The notes: generated from the sequence alone by a model not told the origin. Shown: positions 8,726-17,862, counted from the stretch's first letter. The stretch is DNA of 64,000 nt from Streptomyces achromogenes (GCF_030816715.1 NZ_JAUSYH010000001.1:8246001-8310000); one strand, 5' to 3'. Numbers and translations: made by a program.

Positions 8726-9368
8726 CCGGCCCTCCCACCCGCACCACCAGGTCGGCCCGGTCCCGCGTCGCCGCCACCAGTTCGGCGTTGAGCCGGTCGC
8801 TCCGGCCCACCCAGGCCACCGCCTCCTCGTGCCCCTTGCCGAACTCCTCGTGCCGGGCGACCAGCCGGCGGACGCGTTCGTCCTCGTCCGTCTCGCAGAA
8901 CCACACCTCGTCCAGCGCGGCCCGCACCCGGGCCCACGCCCCCGTGCCGAGGAGCAGGTAGTTCCCCTCGGTGACGACCAGCCGCACCTGCGGCGGGACG
9001 GGCACGGACCCCGCGATCGGCTGCTCCAGCACCCGCTCGAACCCCGGCGCGTACACGACGTCCCCGCCGTCCGTCTCCTCCCGCAGCCGGCGCAGCAGAG
9101 CGGCGTAACCGGCCGCGTCGAAGGTGTCCGGCGCGCCCTTGCGGTCCCGCCGGCCGAGGCGGTCCAGCTCGACGTCGGCGAGATGGAAGCCGTCCATCGG
9201 GACCTGCGCGGCCCACGGCTCCCCGGCGCCGTTCAGCTCCCGCACCAGGCGCTCGGCGAGGGTCGTCTTGCCCGCGCCGGGGCTGCCGGCGATGCCGAGC
9301 AGGGTGCGCCGGCCGCCGTCCCCGGCGAGGGAGCGGGCCCGCCGGACCAGATCGTCGAAAGTGAGCAC
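8715..9368 (-). CDS. Uridine kinase/phosphoribulokinase-type nucleoside or sugar kinase
   Basis: 217 residues from GTG 9368. The Walker A loop GSPGAGKTT is at residues 28-36 after a short N-terminal helix. PMDGFHLAD and VTEGNYLLL are the substrate-side and Walker-B-like motifs of the PRK/uridine kinase family that includes E. coli YggC and related 'nucleoside/nucleotide kinase family' proteins. The C-terminal lid region is Arg-rich (RVRRLVARH). It is cytoplasmic and ATP-dependent. The substrate cannot be chosen between a nucleoside, pantothenate-like molecule or sugar. A divergent SnoaL-like gene begins only 55 bases away, so the two starts share a promoter region. Confidence 0.8.
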   Translation of the reverse strand: MLTFDDLVRRARSLAGDGGRRTLLGIAGSPGAGKTTLAERLVRELNGAGEPWAAQVPMDGFHLADVELDRLGRRDRKGAPDTFDAAGYAALLRRLREETDGGDVVYAPGFERVLEQPIAGSVPVPPQVRLVVTEGNYLLLGTGAWARVRAALDEVWFCETDEDERVRRLVARHEEFGKGHEEAVAWVGRSDRLNAELVAATRDRADLVVRVGGPDGA

Positions 9369-9423
9369 ACAGCAGAGTGTCGCAGTCTCCTGGCAGGAGA
9401 CCCGCAAGGAGAGGAGGACGCCC

Positions 9424-9819
9424 GTGTCCGACGACGAGACGCAGATCCGCACCCTGATCACCCGCTGGGCCGACGCCGTCCACCGGGGCGACCTCGAGAC
9501 GGTCGTCGACCACCACGCCGAGGACCTGGTGATGTACGACGTGCCCGCGCCGCACGAGGGCATCCGGGGCCTTGCCGCCTACCGGGCCGCCTGGCCGCCG
9601 TTCTTCGCCTGGCAGGCCCAGGGCGCCCGCTTCGACATCGACACCCTCGACGTCACCGCCGGTCACGACGTCGCCTACGCCCACGCACTGCTGCGCTGCG
9701 GCACGCCCGAGGAACTCGCGGACTTCCCCGGCCTGCGGCTGCGGCTCACCTTCGGACTGCGCAAGGAGCACGGCCGCTGGCTGATCGCGCACGAGCACCA
9801 CTCCTTCCCCCACGACTGA
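9424..9819 (+). CDS. SnoaL-like / nuclear transport factor 2-fold protein
   Basis: 131 residues from GTG 9424 with a strong AGGAGAGGAGG ribosome site. The pattern is that of the NTF2/SnoaL superfamily: an N-terminal helix (IRTLITRWADAVHRGDLETVVDHHAEDLVMYD), then curved beta strands ending in a RWLIAHEHHS strand. Related YybH/SgcJ-type proteins bind small hydrophobic molecules or act as isomerases. The pocket residues do not identify a reaction. The gene seems to be monocistronic. Confidence 0.75.
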   Translation: MSDDETQIRTLITRWADAVHRGDLETVVDHHAEDLVMYDVPAPHEGIRGLAAYRAAWPPFFAWQAQGARFDIDTLDVTAGHDVAYAHALLRCGTPEELADFPGLRLRLTFGLRKEHGRWLIAHEHHSFPHD

Positions 9820-9940
9820 CCGACGAGCGCCACGACGCCCGGCACGACGCCCGGCGCGACGAGGGCCACGACAGGCGCACGACAAGGGACGCGGCCGCGT
9901 CCGGCCGACGACGACGGCCGGCCGGCGGTCACGGAAGCAT

Positions 9941-9958
9941 GTGTGGCGCGCGCCACAC
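9941..9958. promoter_or_regulatory. 18-bp perfect palindrome upstream of the HAD-GH65 operon
   Basis: GTGTGGCGCGCGCCACAC is an exact 18-base palindrome ending 35 bases before the HAD start codon, in the 174-base gap after the SnoaL-like gene. The position fits an operator over or just downstream of the promoter of the phosphorylase operon. I do not recognise the motif as belonging to a named regulator, and no regulator gene is adjacent. Confidence 0.5.
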
Positions 9959-9993
9959 CGTTGGGAGGGGCGTTGTGGGGGAACCGGGGCTGT

Positions 9994-10746
9994 ATGACGA
10001 CGACGCTCGGTCTTCCCGACGACATCCAGGCCTGCCTCTTCGACCTCGACGGGGTCGTCACCCGGACAGCGGTGGTGCACGCGGCCGCCTGGAAGGAGAC
10101 CTTCGACGCGTTCCTGCGCGCGCGCGAGGGCGCGGACTACCGGCCCTTCGACTCCGCCGGTGACTACGACGAGTACGTCGACGGCCGGCCCCGCGCCGAC
10201 GGCGTCCGCACCTTCCTCGCCTCCCGCGGCATCGAACTGCCCGAGGGCGACCCCGCCGACCCGCCCGACGCGCAGACCGTCCACGGACTCGGCAACCGCA
10301 AGAACGAGCTGCTCCTCGAGCGGATCCGCACCGACGGCGTCGAGCCGTACGACGGCACCCTGCGCTACGTCGAGGCGGCACGCGCGCGTGGCCTGCGCAC
10401 GGCGATCGTCTCCTCCAGCGCCAACACCCGCGACGTGCTGCGCTCCATCCACGCCGAGCACCTCTTCGACGTCCGGGTCGACGGCGTCGTGGCGGCCGAG
10501 CGGGGCCTGCCCGGCAAGCCGCGCCCCGACACCTTTCTGGCCGCCGCCCGCGACCTGGGCGTCGAACCCGCCCGCGCGGCCGTCTTCGAGGACGCGCTGG
10601 CCGGCATGGACGCGGGCCGCGCCGGGAACTTCGGGCACGTCGTCGGCGTTGACCGGGTCGGACAGACCGACGCGCTGTACGCGCACGGCGCCGACGTCGT
10701 CGTCAAGGATCTGGACGACCTCATCGGGCAGGGAGGGGACGCGTGA
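9994..10746 (+). CDS. Beta-phosphoglucomutase-family HAD phosphatase
   Basis: 250 residues from ATG 9994; an earlier in-frame ATG at 9943 lies in the palindrome region and lacks a ribosome site. All HAD motifs are visible: DLDGV with the nucleophile D17 and acid/base D19, the motif II serine in VSSSAN, the motif III lysine in GKPRPD, and the motif IV acid pair in VFEDALAG. A helical cap sits between motifs I and II (about 30-110). Beta-phosphoglucomutases convert beta-glucose 1-phosphate to glucose 6-phosphate. The next gene overlaps by four bases and is a GH65 phosphorylase, which makes exactly that substrate, so the assignment is well supported by context. Confidence 0.88.
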   Translation: MTTTLGLPDDIQACLFDLDGVVTRTAVVHAAAWKETFDAFLRAREGADYRPFDSAGDYDEYVDGRPRADGVRTFLASRGIELPEGDPADPPDAQTVHGLGNRKNELLLERIRTDGVEPYDGTLRYVEAARARGLRTAIVSSSANTRDVLRSIHAEHLFDVRVDGVVAAERGLPGKPRPDTFLAAARDLGVEPARAAVFEDALAGMDAGRAGNFGHVVGVDRVGQTDALYAHGADVVVKDLDDLIGQGGDA

Positions 10747-13085
10747 TCACCGACCGGTCCTACACCGTCGAGCCGTGGTGCGTGCGCGAGACGCGGCTCG
10801 ACCTGGACGTCCTGGCCCAGAGCGAGTCCGTGTTCGCCCTCTCCAACGGACACGTCGGCTGGCGCGGCAACCTCGACGAGGGCGAGCCGCACGGCCTGCC
10901 CGGCTCCTACCTCAACGGCGTGCACGAGCTGCACCCCCTGCCCTACGCCGAGGCGGGCTACGGCTACCCCGAGTCCGGGCAGACGGTCATCAACGTCACC
11001 AACGGCAAGGTTCTGCGACTCCTGGTCGACGACGAGCCCTTCGACCTGCGCTACGGCCGGCTCGTCGCGCACGAGCGCGTGCTCGACCTGCGGCGCGGCG
11101 TGCTGGAGCGCACCTGTGAGTGGACCTCGCCGGCCGGCTCCACGGTCCGGGTGCGCTCGACCCGGCTGGTGTCGCTCGCCCAGCGGGCCGTCGCCGCCGT
11201 CGCCTACGAGGTGGAGGCCGTCGGCAGCCGCTCCCGGGTGGTGATCCAGTCCGAGCTGGTGGCCAACGAGAGCCTGCCCGACCCCGACGGCGACCCGCGC
11301 GCGGCCCGCGCCCTGAAGTCGCCGCTGGAACCCGAGGAGGACGTCGCGGTGGGCCGCCGGCTGCGGCTGGTGCACCGCACGAAGCGCAGCGGGCTGCGCG
11401 TCGCCGTGGCCGCCGACCACGAGGTGAGCGGCCCCGAGCGGACCACCCTCAGCAGCGAGAGCAACGTCGACGTGGCCCGGCTGACCGTCACCTCCGTGCT
11501 GGAGCCCGGCCAGCGGCTGCGGGTGGAGAAGCTCGTCGCCCACGGCTGGTCCGGGGTCCGCTCCCGGCCCGCGATGAGCGATCAGGTGGAGGCCGCCCTC
11601 GCCGCGGCCGGGCACAGCGGCTGGAAGGGCCTCCTCGACGAACAGCGCGCCTACCTGGACGACTTCTGGACCCGCGCGGACGTCGAGGTGGACGGCGACG
11701 AGGAGATCCAGCAGGCCGTCCGCTTCGCCCTCTTCCACGTCCTGCAGGCCGGCGCCCGCGCCGAGCAGCGCGCCATCCCCGCCAAGGGGCTGACCGGCTC
11801 CGGCTACGACGGCCACGCCTTCTGGGACACCGAGACGTTCGTGCTGCCCCTGCTCACCTACACCGCGCCCGTGGCGGTCGCCGAGGCCCTGCGCTGGCGG
11901 CAGAACACCCTCCCCGCGGCCCGGGAGCGCGCGGCCCAGCTCGGGCTGCGCGGCGCGGCCTTCCCCTGGCGGACCATCGAGGGGTCCGAGGGCTCGGCCT
12001 ACTGGCCGGCCGGGACGGCGGCCTTCCACGTCAACGCCGACATAGCCGACGCCGTGGTGCGGTACGTGGCGGCCACCGGCGACCGCGACTTCGAACGGTC
12101 CACGGGCGTCGAGCTGCTGACCGAGACGGCCCGGCTGTGGCGTGCGCTCGGCCACCACGACGCGCACGGCCACTTCCACATCGACGGGGTCACCGGCCCC
12201 GACGAGTACAGCGCGGTCGCCGACGACAACGTGTACACCAACCTGATGGCCCGGGCGAACCTCCTCGCCGCCGCCGAAGCCGTCGAGCGCCACCCGCAGG
12301 AGGCCGCCCGGCTGGGCGTCGACGACGAGGAGAGCGCCGCCTGGCGGGACGCCGCCGAGGCGATGTCCGTGCCCTACAACCACGAGCTCGGCGTCCACGA
12401 ACAGCACGCCGGCTTCACCCGCTACCAGCACTGGGACTTCGACGGCACCCGCCCCGACCAGTACCCCCTGCTCCTGCACTTCCCCTACTTCGACCTCTAC
12501 CGCAAGCAGGTGGTCAAGCAGGCCGACCTCGTCCTGGCGATGTACACCTGCGACAGCCACTTCGACGACGAGCAGCTCGCCCGCAACTTCGCCTACTACG
12601 AGCCGCTGACCGTCCGCGACTCCTCGCTGTCCGCCTGCTGCCAGGCGGTCATCGCCGCCCAGGCCGGACATCTGCGGCTGGCCTACGAGTACACGGCCGA
12701 GGCCGCGCTGATGGACCTGGCCGACCTCGAGCACAACACCCGGGACGGGCTGCACATCGCGTCCCTGGCCGGCACCTGGACGGCCCTGGTCGCCGGGTTC
12801 GGGGGGCTGCGCAGGGACGCGGACAGCCTGCGGTTCGCGCCCCGGCTGCCGGAGCGGTTCAGCCGCCTCGCCTTCAGCGTGCAGGTGCTCGGCCGCTGCC
12901 TGCGGGTGGAGATCGGCCCCGAGAAGACCGCGTACACCCTGTTGTCCGGGGCGCCGCTGACGATCCGCCACCACGGGGAGCCCGTCCATGTGAACGGGGA
13001 CGGTCCCGTCGTGCGCCCCGCGCCGCCGGTCCCGGCCCGTCCGGCGCCCAGCCAGCCGACGCACCGGGGCCCCAACGTCCGCTGA
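10743..13085 (+). CDS. Glycoside hydrolase family 65 disaccharide phosphorylase (trehalose/maltose/kojibiose type)
   Basis: 780 residues from a GTG overlapping the HAD stop codon. The N-terminal domain is a beta-sandwich (about 1-270), followed by an (alpha/alpha)6 barrel. The general acid lies in GPDEYS at residue 488, and the phosphate-binding region KQADLVLAMY follows about 110 residues later. GH65 enzymes split alpha-glucosides such as trehalose, maltose or kojibiose with phosphate, releasing glucose and beta-glucose 1-phosphate in the cytoplasm. The coupled beta-phosphoglucomutase completes the route to glucose 6-phosphate. The exact disaccharide is not decidable by eye. Confidence 0.9.
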   Translation: MITDRSYTVEPWCVRETRLDLDVLAQSESVFALSNGHVGWRGNLDEGEPHGLPGSYLNGVHELHPLPYAEAGYGYPESGQTVINVTNGKVLRLLVDDEPFDLRYGRLVAHERVLDLRRGVLERTCEWTSPAGSTVRVRSTRLVSLAQRAVAAVAYEVEAVGSRSRVVIQSELVANESLPDPDGDPRAARALKSPLEPEEDVAVGRRLRLVHRTKRSGLRVAVAADHEVSGPERTTLSSESNVDVARLTVTSVLEPGQRLRVEKLVAHGWSGVRSRPAMSDQVEAALAAAGHSGWKGLLDEQRAYLDDFWTRADVEVDGDEEIQQAVRFALFHVLQAGARAEQRAIPAKGLTGSGYDGHAFWDTETFVLPLLTYTAPVAVAEALRWRQNTLPAARERAAQLGLRGAAFPWRTIEGSEGSAYWPAGTAAFHVNADIADAVVRYVAATGDRDFERSTGVELLTETARLWRALGHHDAHGHFHIDGVTGPDEYSAVADDNVYTNLMARANLLAAAEAVERHPQEAARLGVDDEESAAWRDAAEAMSVPYNHELGVHEQHAGFTRYQHWDFDGTRPDQYPLLLHFPYFDLYRKQVVKQADLVLAMYTCDSHFDDEQLARNFAYYEPLTVRDSSLSACCQAVIAAQAGHLRLAYEYTAEAALMDLADLEHNTRDGLHIASLAGTWTALVAGFGGLRRDADSLRFAPRLPERFSRLAFSVQVLGRCLRVEIGPEKTAYTLLSGAPLTIRHHGEPVHVNGDGPVVRPAPPVPARPAPSQPTHRGPNVR

Positions 13086-13098
13086 CCGGGCACCACCC

Positions 13099-14058
13099 TC
13101 AGTCGCGCACCCCGTGGTCCCTGCGGTATTTGACGATCTGCTGGGCCGGGTCGCCCGTGCAGGACCACGGGGTGCGCGTCGCCCGGCGGCCGAGGCCGGC
13201 CAGGAGCGGGGCCGCCACGTCGCCGACCCGCGCCGCGCACGCCGCGTGCGCCAGGTGGTTGACGTCGCGCAGCTCGCCCGGGGCGAAGGCGCCCTCCCGG
13301 CGGCCGGCGAACCAGCGTTCCCAGGTGCGGCGGACGTCGCTGACCGCGCCGTCGTTGTTCCAGTGCTGGGCGAGGGCCACCGAGGTGGCACGCCCGTGCG
13401 CGGTGTCGAGGGCGTGGCGGAACTCCTCCACGCGCGCGTACTGCACCAGCACCGGCAGCGGGCAGCCCGGCGGAGCCACCCCGGCCGCGTCCCGGGCGAA
13501 GTCGTACATCAGCCCGTGCGAGCCGTGCCAGCGGGCGGAGTAGTAGTGCAGGACCTGGAGGTGCCCTTCCATGCTGTAGGGGTCGCGCTGGTGCAACTCG
13601 TCCCACCAGCGCGCCAGTTCCTGCCGTCGCACGCCGGCCGGGTAGAGGCGGGCGACCGAGATCAGCGAGGTCCACGGCGTCGGGTCGTCCAGATAGGCCT
13701 CGGTCGCGGCCAGACACGCGAGGACCGCGGCGTCGACCCGGGTCTGGTCGATCGGCGCGCCCCGGCCCGCGGAGATGGCCAGGTTGAACGCCCGGGCCGT
13801 CTCCGTGGCCGCGCGCAGCACCAGTGCGTCGGCGCTGTGCGGCTCGGCGGCCAGCCAGGTCTCCACCGTGGAACTGCTCGCGCAGGCCTGCGCGAGCATC
13901 CGCATCCGGTGGCCGCGGGCGAGCCAGTCGGGCCCGGTCGACCGCAGCAGTTCCCGCACACCCTGCCAGCGCCCGATGACGATGTCGTGCTTGACGGAGG
14001 AAAGGGGTGCGTCCCCGCAGTCGGGGTCGAAATCGGGAGCGAAGCGGTCCCGCGCCAT
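13099..14058 (-). CDS. Hypothetical helical protein
   Basis: 319 residues. ATG 14058 is preferred over the adjacent GTG 14061 because AAGGA is then better spaced. No signal peptide or membrane helix. The sequence is helical and rich in Trp/Tyr/Arg (LARWWDELHQRDPYSMEG, HYYSARWHGSHG), resembling TPR-like alpha solenoids, but I cannot name the family with confidence. It begins eleven bases after the APC permease stop on the same strand, so it is probably co-transcribed with that transporter. It ends convergently, 13 bases from the GH65 gene. Function unknown. Confidence 0.65.
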   Translation of the reverse strand: MARDRFAPDFDPDCGDAPLSSVKHDIVIGRWQGVRELLRSTGPDWLARGHRMRMLAQACASSSTVETWLAAEPHSADALVLRAATETARAFNLAISAGRGAPIDQTRVDAAVLACLAATEAYLDDPTPWTSLISVARLYPAGVRRQELARWWDELHQRDPYSMEGHLQVLHYYSARWHGSHGLMYDFARDAAGVAPPGCPLPVLVQYARVEEFRHALDTAHGRATSVALAQHWNNDGAVSDVRRTWERWFAGRREGAFAPGELRDVNHLAHAACAARVGDVAAPLLAGLGRRATRTPWSCTGDPAQQIVKYRRDHGVRD

Positions 14059-14069
14059 CACGTTCCTTC

Positions 14070-15542
14070 TCAGAAGTCGGTGGAGAGGCCCTCGTGGACG
14101 ACCGATCGCTCGTCCGGGCGTCCGTCGGGCACATAGTCGGCCTCGACGGTCCGTGTGGCGTCCAGCCGGGCGGGCCGGTAGTACTCACTGCCCTGCCGCC
14201 AGTACCAGAGCATCGGCACGAGCCCCACGGCGAGCCCGCCGATGCCGATGGCGATGGCGGTGGGGGCCAGTTCGCCGAGCGACTCCACGAACACCCAGAA
14301 CATGAACACGGAACCGAAGAGCGGCCACAGCCCGCCGAGGACGAAGTCCGACGGCGAGCTCAGCAGGGTCTTGCGGTACGCGACGACGGCCGCCAGACCC
14401 GCGAGGCCGTAGTAGACGGCGATCTGCAGACCGATCGCCGAGATCGCGTCGGCGAGGATGTCGCCCACCGAGCCCAGCGCGTTGGAGGCGACGAACAGCA
14501 CCAGCGCCACCCCGCCCACCACCACGATCGCCACCCAGGGCGTGTTCCAGGTGCGGTGCACCCGGCCCAGCGCCGACGGCATCGTGCGGTCGCGGCCCAT
14601 CGCGAACAGCGAGCGCGTCACCTGGATGAGGGTCGTCTCCAGCGTGGCGACCGTGGACAGCATCACGGCCACGATCAGCAGTTTGCCGCCCCAGCCCGGC
14701 CACACCGCTTCCCCCAGCGCGGCCAGCACGTTCGCGCCGTTGTCGTCGATCTGCTGCGAGCTGAGGACGATGTTCACGGCGACGGTGAAGACCTCGAAGA
14801 GGAGGAAGACGACGCCCACGCCGATCAGTCCCGCCAGGCCGGTCGTGCGGCGGCTGTTGCGGGTCTCCTCGCTGAGGTTGCTGGTGACGTCCCAGCCCCA
14901 GTAGTAGAACGCGGCGACCAGCGCGCCCGCGGCGAAGCCGGAGACCCCGTCGAAGTGACCGAAGCCGAACCAGGACCAGTCGAACGGCAGGGCGTTGTCC
15001 GTGTGGAACAGGCAGAGCACCGCGAACAGCGCCAGGATCGTCAGCTCGACCCCCGACATGATCAGCTGTGCGCGCACGGTGAGCCGGGCCCCGCCCAGCA
15101 CCACCGCCAGCATCACCAGGAACCAGGCGGCACCCACCACGGTCGACAGCGCGGTGTTCGCGGCGAGGTCCTCGTCGAACAGGGCGAGCGTCATCGACCC
15201 GGCCGGCAGCGACCCCGCCACCATGAAGATGGTCGCCGAGATCACCAGCGCCCAGCCGCTGATGAAGCCGAGGAAGGGGTGGAGTGTGCGCCCCACCCAG
15301 GAGTAACTGGCGCCCGCGTTGACGTCGATCCGGCTGAGCCGGCTGAACGCCAGCGCGATGCCCAGCATGGGTATCGCGCAGTACAGCAGGGCCGCCGGGC
15401 CGGCCAGGCCCACGGCGCCCGCCAGGACCGCCGTGGTGGCGGCGATGGAGTAGGCGGGAGCACTGCCCGCGACCGCCATCACCACCGTGTCGAAGGTGCT
15501 CAGCACATTCGCCTGGAGCCCTCTGCCGGTGCTGTTGCTCAT
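14070..15542 (-). CDS. APC-superfamily amino acid permease
   Basis: 490 residues with about twelve transmembrane helices. The first carries the APC signature region (VVMAVAGSAPAYSIAATTAVL), and the GASYSWVGRTL and GFISGWALV segments follow as in amino acid/polyamine/organocation permeases. The C-terminal tail is charged and cytoplasmic. It probably imports or exchanges an amino acid, amine or urea-like compound by proton coupling. A well-formed promoter lies about 200 bases upstream, and the following hypothetical gene is probably in the same transcript. Confidence 0.88.
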   Translation of the reverse strand: MSNSTGRGLQANVLSTFDTVVMAVAGSAPAYSIAATTAVLAGAVGLAGPAALLYCAIPMLGIALAFSRLSRIDVNAGASYSWVGRTLHPFLGFISGWALVISATIFMVAGSLPAGSMTLALFDEDLAANTALSTVVGAAWFLVMLAVVLGGARLTVRAQLIMSGVELTILALFAVLCLFHTDNALPFDWSWFGFGHFDGVSGFAAGALVAAFYYWGWDVTSNLSEETRNSRRTTGLAGLIGVGVVFLLFEVFTVAVNIVLSSQQIDDNGANVLAALGEAVWPGWGGKLLIVAVMLSTVATLETTLIQVTRSLFAMGRDRTMPSALGRVHRTWNTPWVAIVVVGGVALVLFVASNALGSVGDILADAISAIGLQIAVYYGLAGLAAVVAYRKTLLSSPSDFVLGGLWPLFGSVFMFWVFVESLGELAPTAIAIGIGGLAVGLVPMLWYWRQGSEYYRPARLDATRTVEADYVPDGRPDERSVVHEGLSTDF

Positions 15543-15737
15543 GGTTGGCGCTGCTTTCGTCGTGCACGCCGGAGGGGGAAGGGTCCGGCGGTGAATGGGG
15601 GTGAGGGTGGGACGTGGAGCTGCGTGGAGCGCCGCCGCGCGAAGAGGGATGGCCTCGGGAACGTCGGCGGGGAGGGGCGCGCAAGGACACTGACTTCAGC
15701 ACTGCGTCGGCGGACGGTTACACCGAGTGTGCGAGTG

Positions 15738-15767
15738 ACTATAGCCGCAACTCTTGAGGTTTCAAGA
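15738..15767 (-). promoter_or_regulatory. Sigma-70-type promoter of the APC permease, with an overlapping inverted repeat
   Basis: On the minus strand TTGAAA (15765-15760) and TATAGT (15743-15738) are separated by 16 bases, a near-consensus housekeeping promoter. An exact inverted repeat TCTTGA-GGTT-TCAAGA (15752-15767) overlaps the -35 box, which suggests repressor control. Transcription from here would give a leader of about 190 bases before the permease start. The whole 343-base gap 15543-15885 holds no other gene that I can support; the DUF5709 promoter must also lie here. Confidence 0.7.
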
Positions 15768-15885
15768 TTGACGGCTGGGTAATGTTCGGGGCCGCTCGTG
15801 CAGGTGGCATGTGTCGCGATTGGACCGGGCCGCACGGGAAACGCGGACGGGGAGAACAGCAGTCCGCCCAGTGAGGAGGCACCCC

Positions 15886-16347
15886 ATGGGTACGGAGTCC
15901 GAGGCGAGGGGCGACGACGTCTACCAGCCCACCGGATCCGACGAGGAGCAGGAGGGCGGGGCCCCGCTCGACCTTCAGGACGCCGTCGACGAACGCACCT
16001 ACGACGACGCGCTGGACGAGGGTTACTCCCCGCCGGAGAAACCGCTCGGCGTCACCAGGTACGGCACCACCGCGGCCGAGCAGCACGACGGCGAGAGCCT
16101 CGACCAGCGTCTCGCCCAGGAGGTCCCGGACGTGTCCGCGCCGGCCGGGGACGGCGTCGGCGACCTGCCCGACGGCGAGGGCGAGCCGGTCGACCCCGAG
16201 GCCGGCGACCGGCGCGCGGGCCGGCTCGTGGCCCCCGACGAGGGCGCCCACCCGGACGCCGTCAAGGAGGAGATCGCCGAGGACGTGGGCATCGACGGCG
16301 GGGCGGCGGCCGCCGAGGAGGCCGCCGTCCACATCGTCGAGGAGTAG
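15886..16347 (+). CDS. DUF5709-like acidic protein
   Basis: 153 residues from ATG 15886 behind GAGGAGG. The protein is very acidic and probably largely disordered, with the conserved-looking segments DDVYQPTGSDEE, YDDALDEGYSPPEKPLGVTRYGTTAAEQ and ESLDQRLAQEVPDV. These match my memory of DUF5709, a small actinobacterial family without a known function. No signal peptide. It ends convergently 34 bases from the transhydrogenase gene. Confidence 0.75.
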   Translation: MGTESEARGDDVYQPTGSDEEQEGGAPLDLQDAVDERTYDDALDEGYSPPEKPLGVTRYGTTAAEQHDGESLDQRLAQEVPDVSAPAGDGVGDLPDGEGEPVDPEAGDRRAGRLVAPDEGAHPDAVKEEIAEDVGIDGGAAAAEEAAVHIVEE

Positions 16348-16381
16348 ACCGGCACGCGGGGGAGCGGGGGGCGCGGTCCGG

Positions 16382-17785
16382 TCAGTCGTCCATCCGCTCC
16401 AACTGCCGCAGCCGGTTGGTGGCGTCGAGGGCGGCGACCTTGTACGACTCCGCCAGCGTCGGGTAGTTGAACACCGCGTCGACCAGGTAGTCGACGGTAC
16501 CGCCGCAGCCCATCACCGTCTGCCCTATGTGGATCAGCTCGGTGGCCCCGGAGCCGAAGCAGTGCACGCCGAGCAGCGTGCGGTCCTCGGGGGAGACCAG
16601 CAGCTTGAGGACGCCGTGCGCGTCGCCGATGATCTGGCCGCGGGCCAGTTCGCGGTAGCGGGCGACGCCCACCTCGAACGGCACGCGTTCCTCGGTGAGC
16701 TGGTCCTCCGTGCGCCCGACGAAGCTGATCTCCGGGATGGTGTAGATGCCGATGGGCTGCAGGTGGTGCATCCGTCCGACGGGCTCGCCGCAGGCGTGGT
16801 ACGCGGCCGCCCGGCCCTGCTCCATCGCCGTGGCGGCGAGGGCCGGGAAGCCGATGACGTCACCGACGGCGTAGATGTGCCCGGCCGGCGTGCGGTAGTG
16901 CTCGTCGACCTCGATCCGCCCGCGTCGGTCCGCCGCCAACCCGGCCTTGTCCAGGTCGAGTTCGTCGGTGAGCCCCTGCCGGCCCGCCGAGTACATCACC
17001 GCGTCCGCCGGTATCTTCTTGCCGCTCTCGAGGACGGTCAGCGCGCCCCGTTGGTGCCTCTCCACGGCGGCCACGGTCTCGCCGAACCGGAAGGCCACCG
17101 CGAGGTCCCGCAGGTGGTACTTGAGCGACTCGACGACCTCGACGTCGCACATGTCGAGCATCCCGGCCCGCTTCTCCACCACCGTCACCTTGCTGCCGAG
17201 CGCGGCGAACATGCTGGCGTACTCCATGCCGATCACGCCGGCGCCGACGATGACCATGGACTGCGGCACCCGCTCGATCGTCAGGACGTTGTCGGAGTCG
17301 AGGATGGTCCGGCCGTCGAACTCGACGGTGTCCGGCCGGGCCGGCCGGGTGCCGGTGGCGATCACGATGTGCTCGGCGCTGATCAGCCGCTCCTGGCCGG
17401 TGACCTCCCGCAGGGCGATCGTGTGGTCGTCCACGAAGCGGCCGGTGCCGGCGAAGAGGGCGACGTGGTTGCGGGACAACTGGCTGCGGATGACGTCGGT
17501 CTCACGCCCCACCACGTGCTGGGTGCGGGCGGTGAGGTCGGCGACGGTGATGTTCTCCTTCAGCCGGTAGCTCTGACCGTACAGATCGCGCTGGGTGAGG
17601 CCGGTGAGATAGAGCACCGCCTCGCGCAGGGTCTTGGAGGGAATGGTGCCGGTGTGGAGGGAGACCCCGCCGACCATGTCGGGGCGGTCGACGACGGCGA
17701 CCCGGCGGCCCAGTTTGGCCGCGGCGATGGCGGCCTTCTGACCGCCGGGACCGGATCCGAGGACGAGCATGTCGAAGTCGGGCAT
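16382..17785 (-). CDS. sthA: Soluble pyridine nucleotide transhydrogenase (Si-specific)
   Basis: 467 residues. ATG 17785 is chosen because the upstream extension is Pro/Arg-rich and unlike the family. An FAD-binding GSGPGG is at about residues 10-15, and an NAD(P) Rossmann motif GAGVIGMEY follows in the middle. The region GGVSLHTGTIPSKTLRE corresponds to the disulfide region of lipoamide dehydrogenases but lacks both redox cysteines, which fits SthA rather than a disulfide reductase. It transfers hydride between NADPH and NAD in the cytoplasm. A 68-residue gene lies 77 bases upstream on the same strand. Confidence 0.9.
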   Translation of the reverse strand: MPDFDMLVLGSGPGGQKAAIAAAKLGRRVAVVDRPDMVGGVSLHTGTIPSKTLREAVLYLTGLTQRDLYGQSYRLKENITVADLTARTQHVVGRETDVIRSQLSRNHVALFAGTGRFVDDHTIALREVTGQERLISAEHIVIATGTRPARPDTVEFDGRTILDSDNVLTIERVPQSMVIVGAGVIGMEYASMFAALGSKVTVVEKRAGMLDMCDVEVVESLKYHLRDLAVAFRFGETVAAVERHQRGALTVLESGKKIPADAVMYSAGRQGLTDELDLDKAGLAADRRGRIEVDEHYRTPAGHIYAVGDVIGFPALAATAMEQGRAAAYHACGEPVGRMHHLQPIGIYTIPEISFVGRTEDQLTEERVPFEVGVARYRELARGQIIGDAHGVLKLLVSPEDRTLLGVHCFGSGATELIHIGQTVMGCGGTVDYLVDAVFNYPTLAESYKVAALDATNRLRQLERMDD

Positions 17786-17862
17786 CCTCCGCAGTCTGGC
17801 AGTGCGGGGGCGCCCAGGGAAAGGGCGGCGGAAGAGGTGCGGCGGAGGTTTCGGCGGGGGTT

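Noticed and set aside
7963..10686. Long minus-strand frame opposite the SnoaL-like and HAD genes
   Set aside because: Only the part from 8715 to 9368 in another frame and 8129-8725 have motifs or ribosome sites; the rest is a GC-driven open frame.
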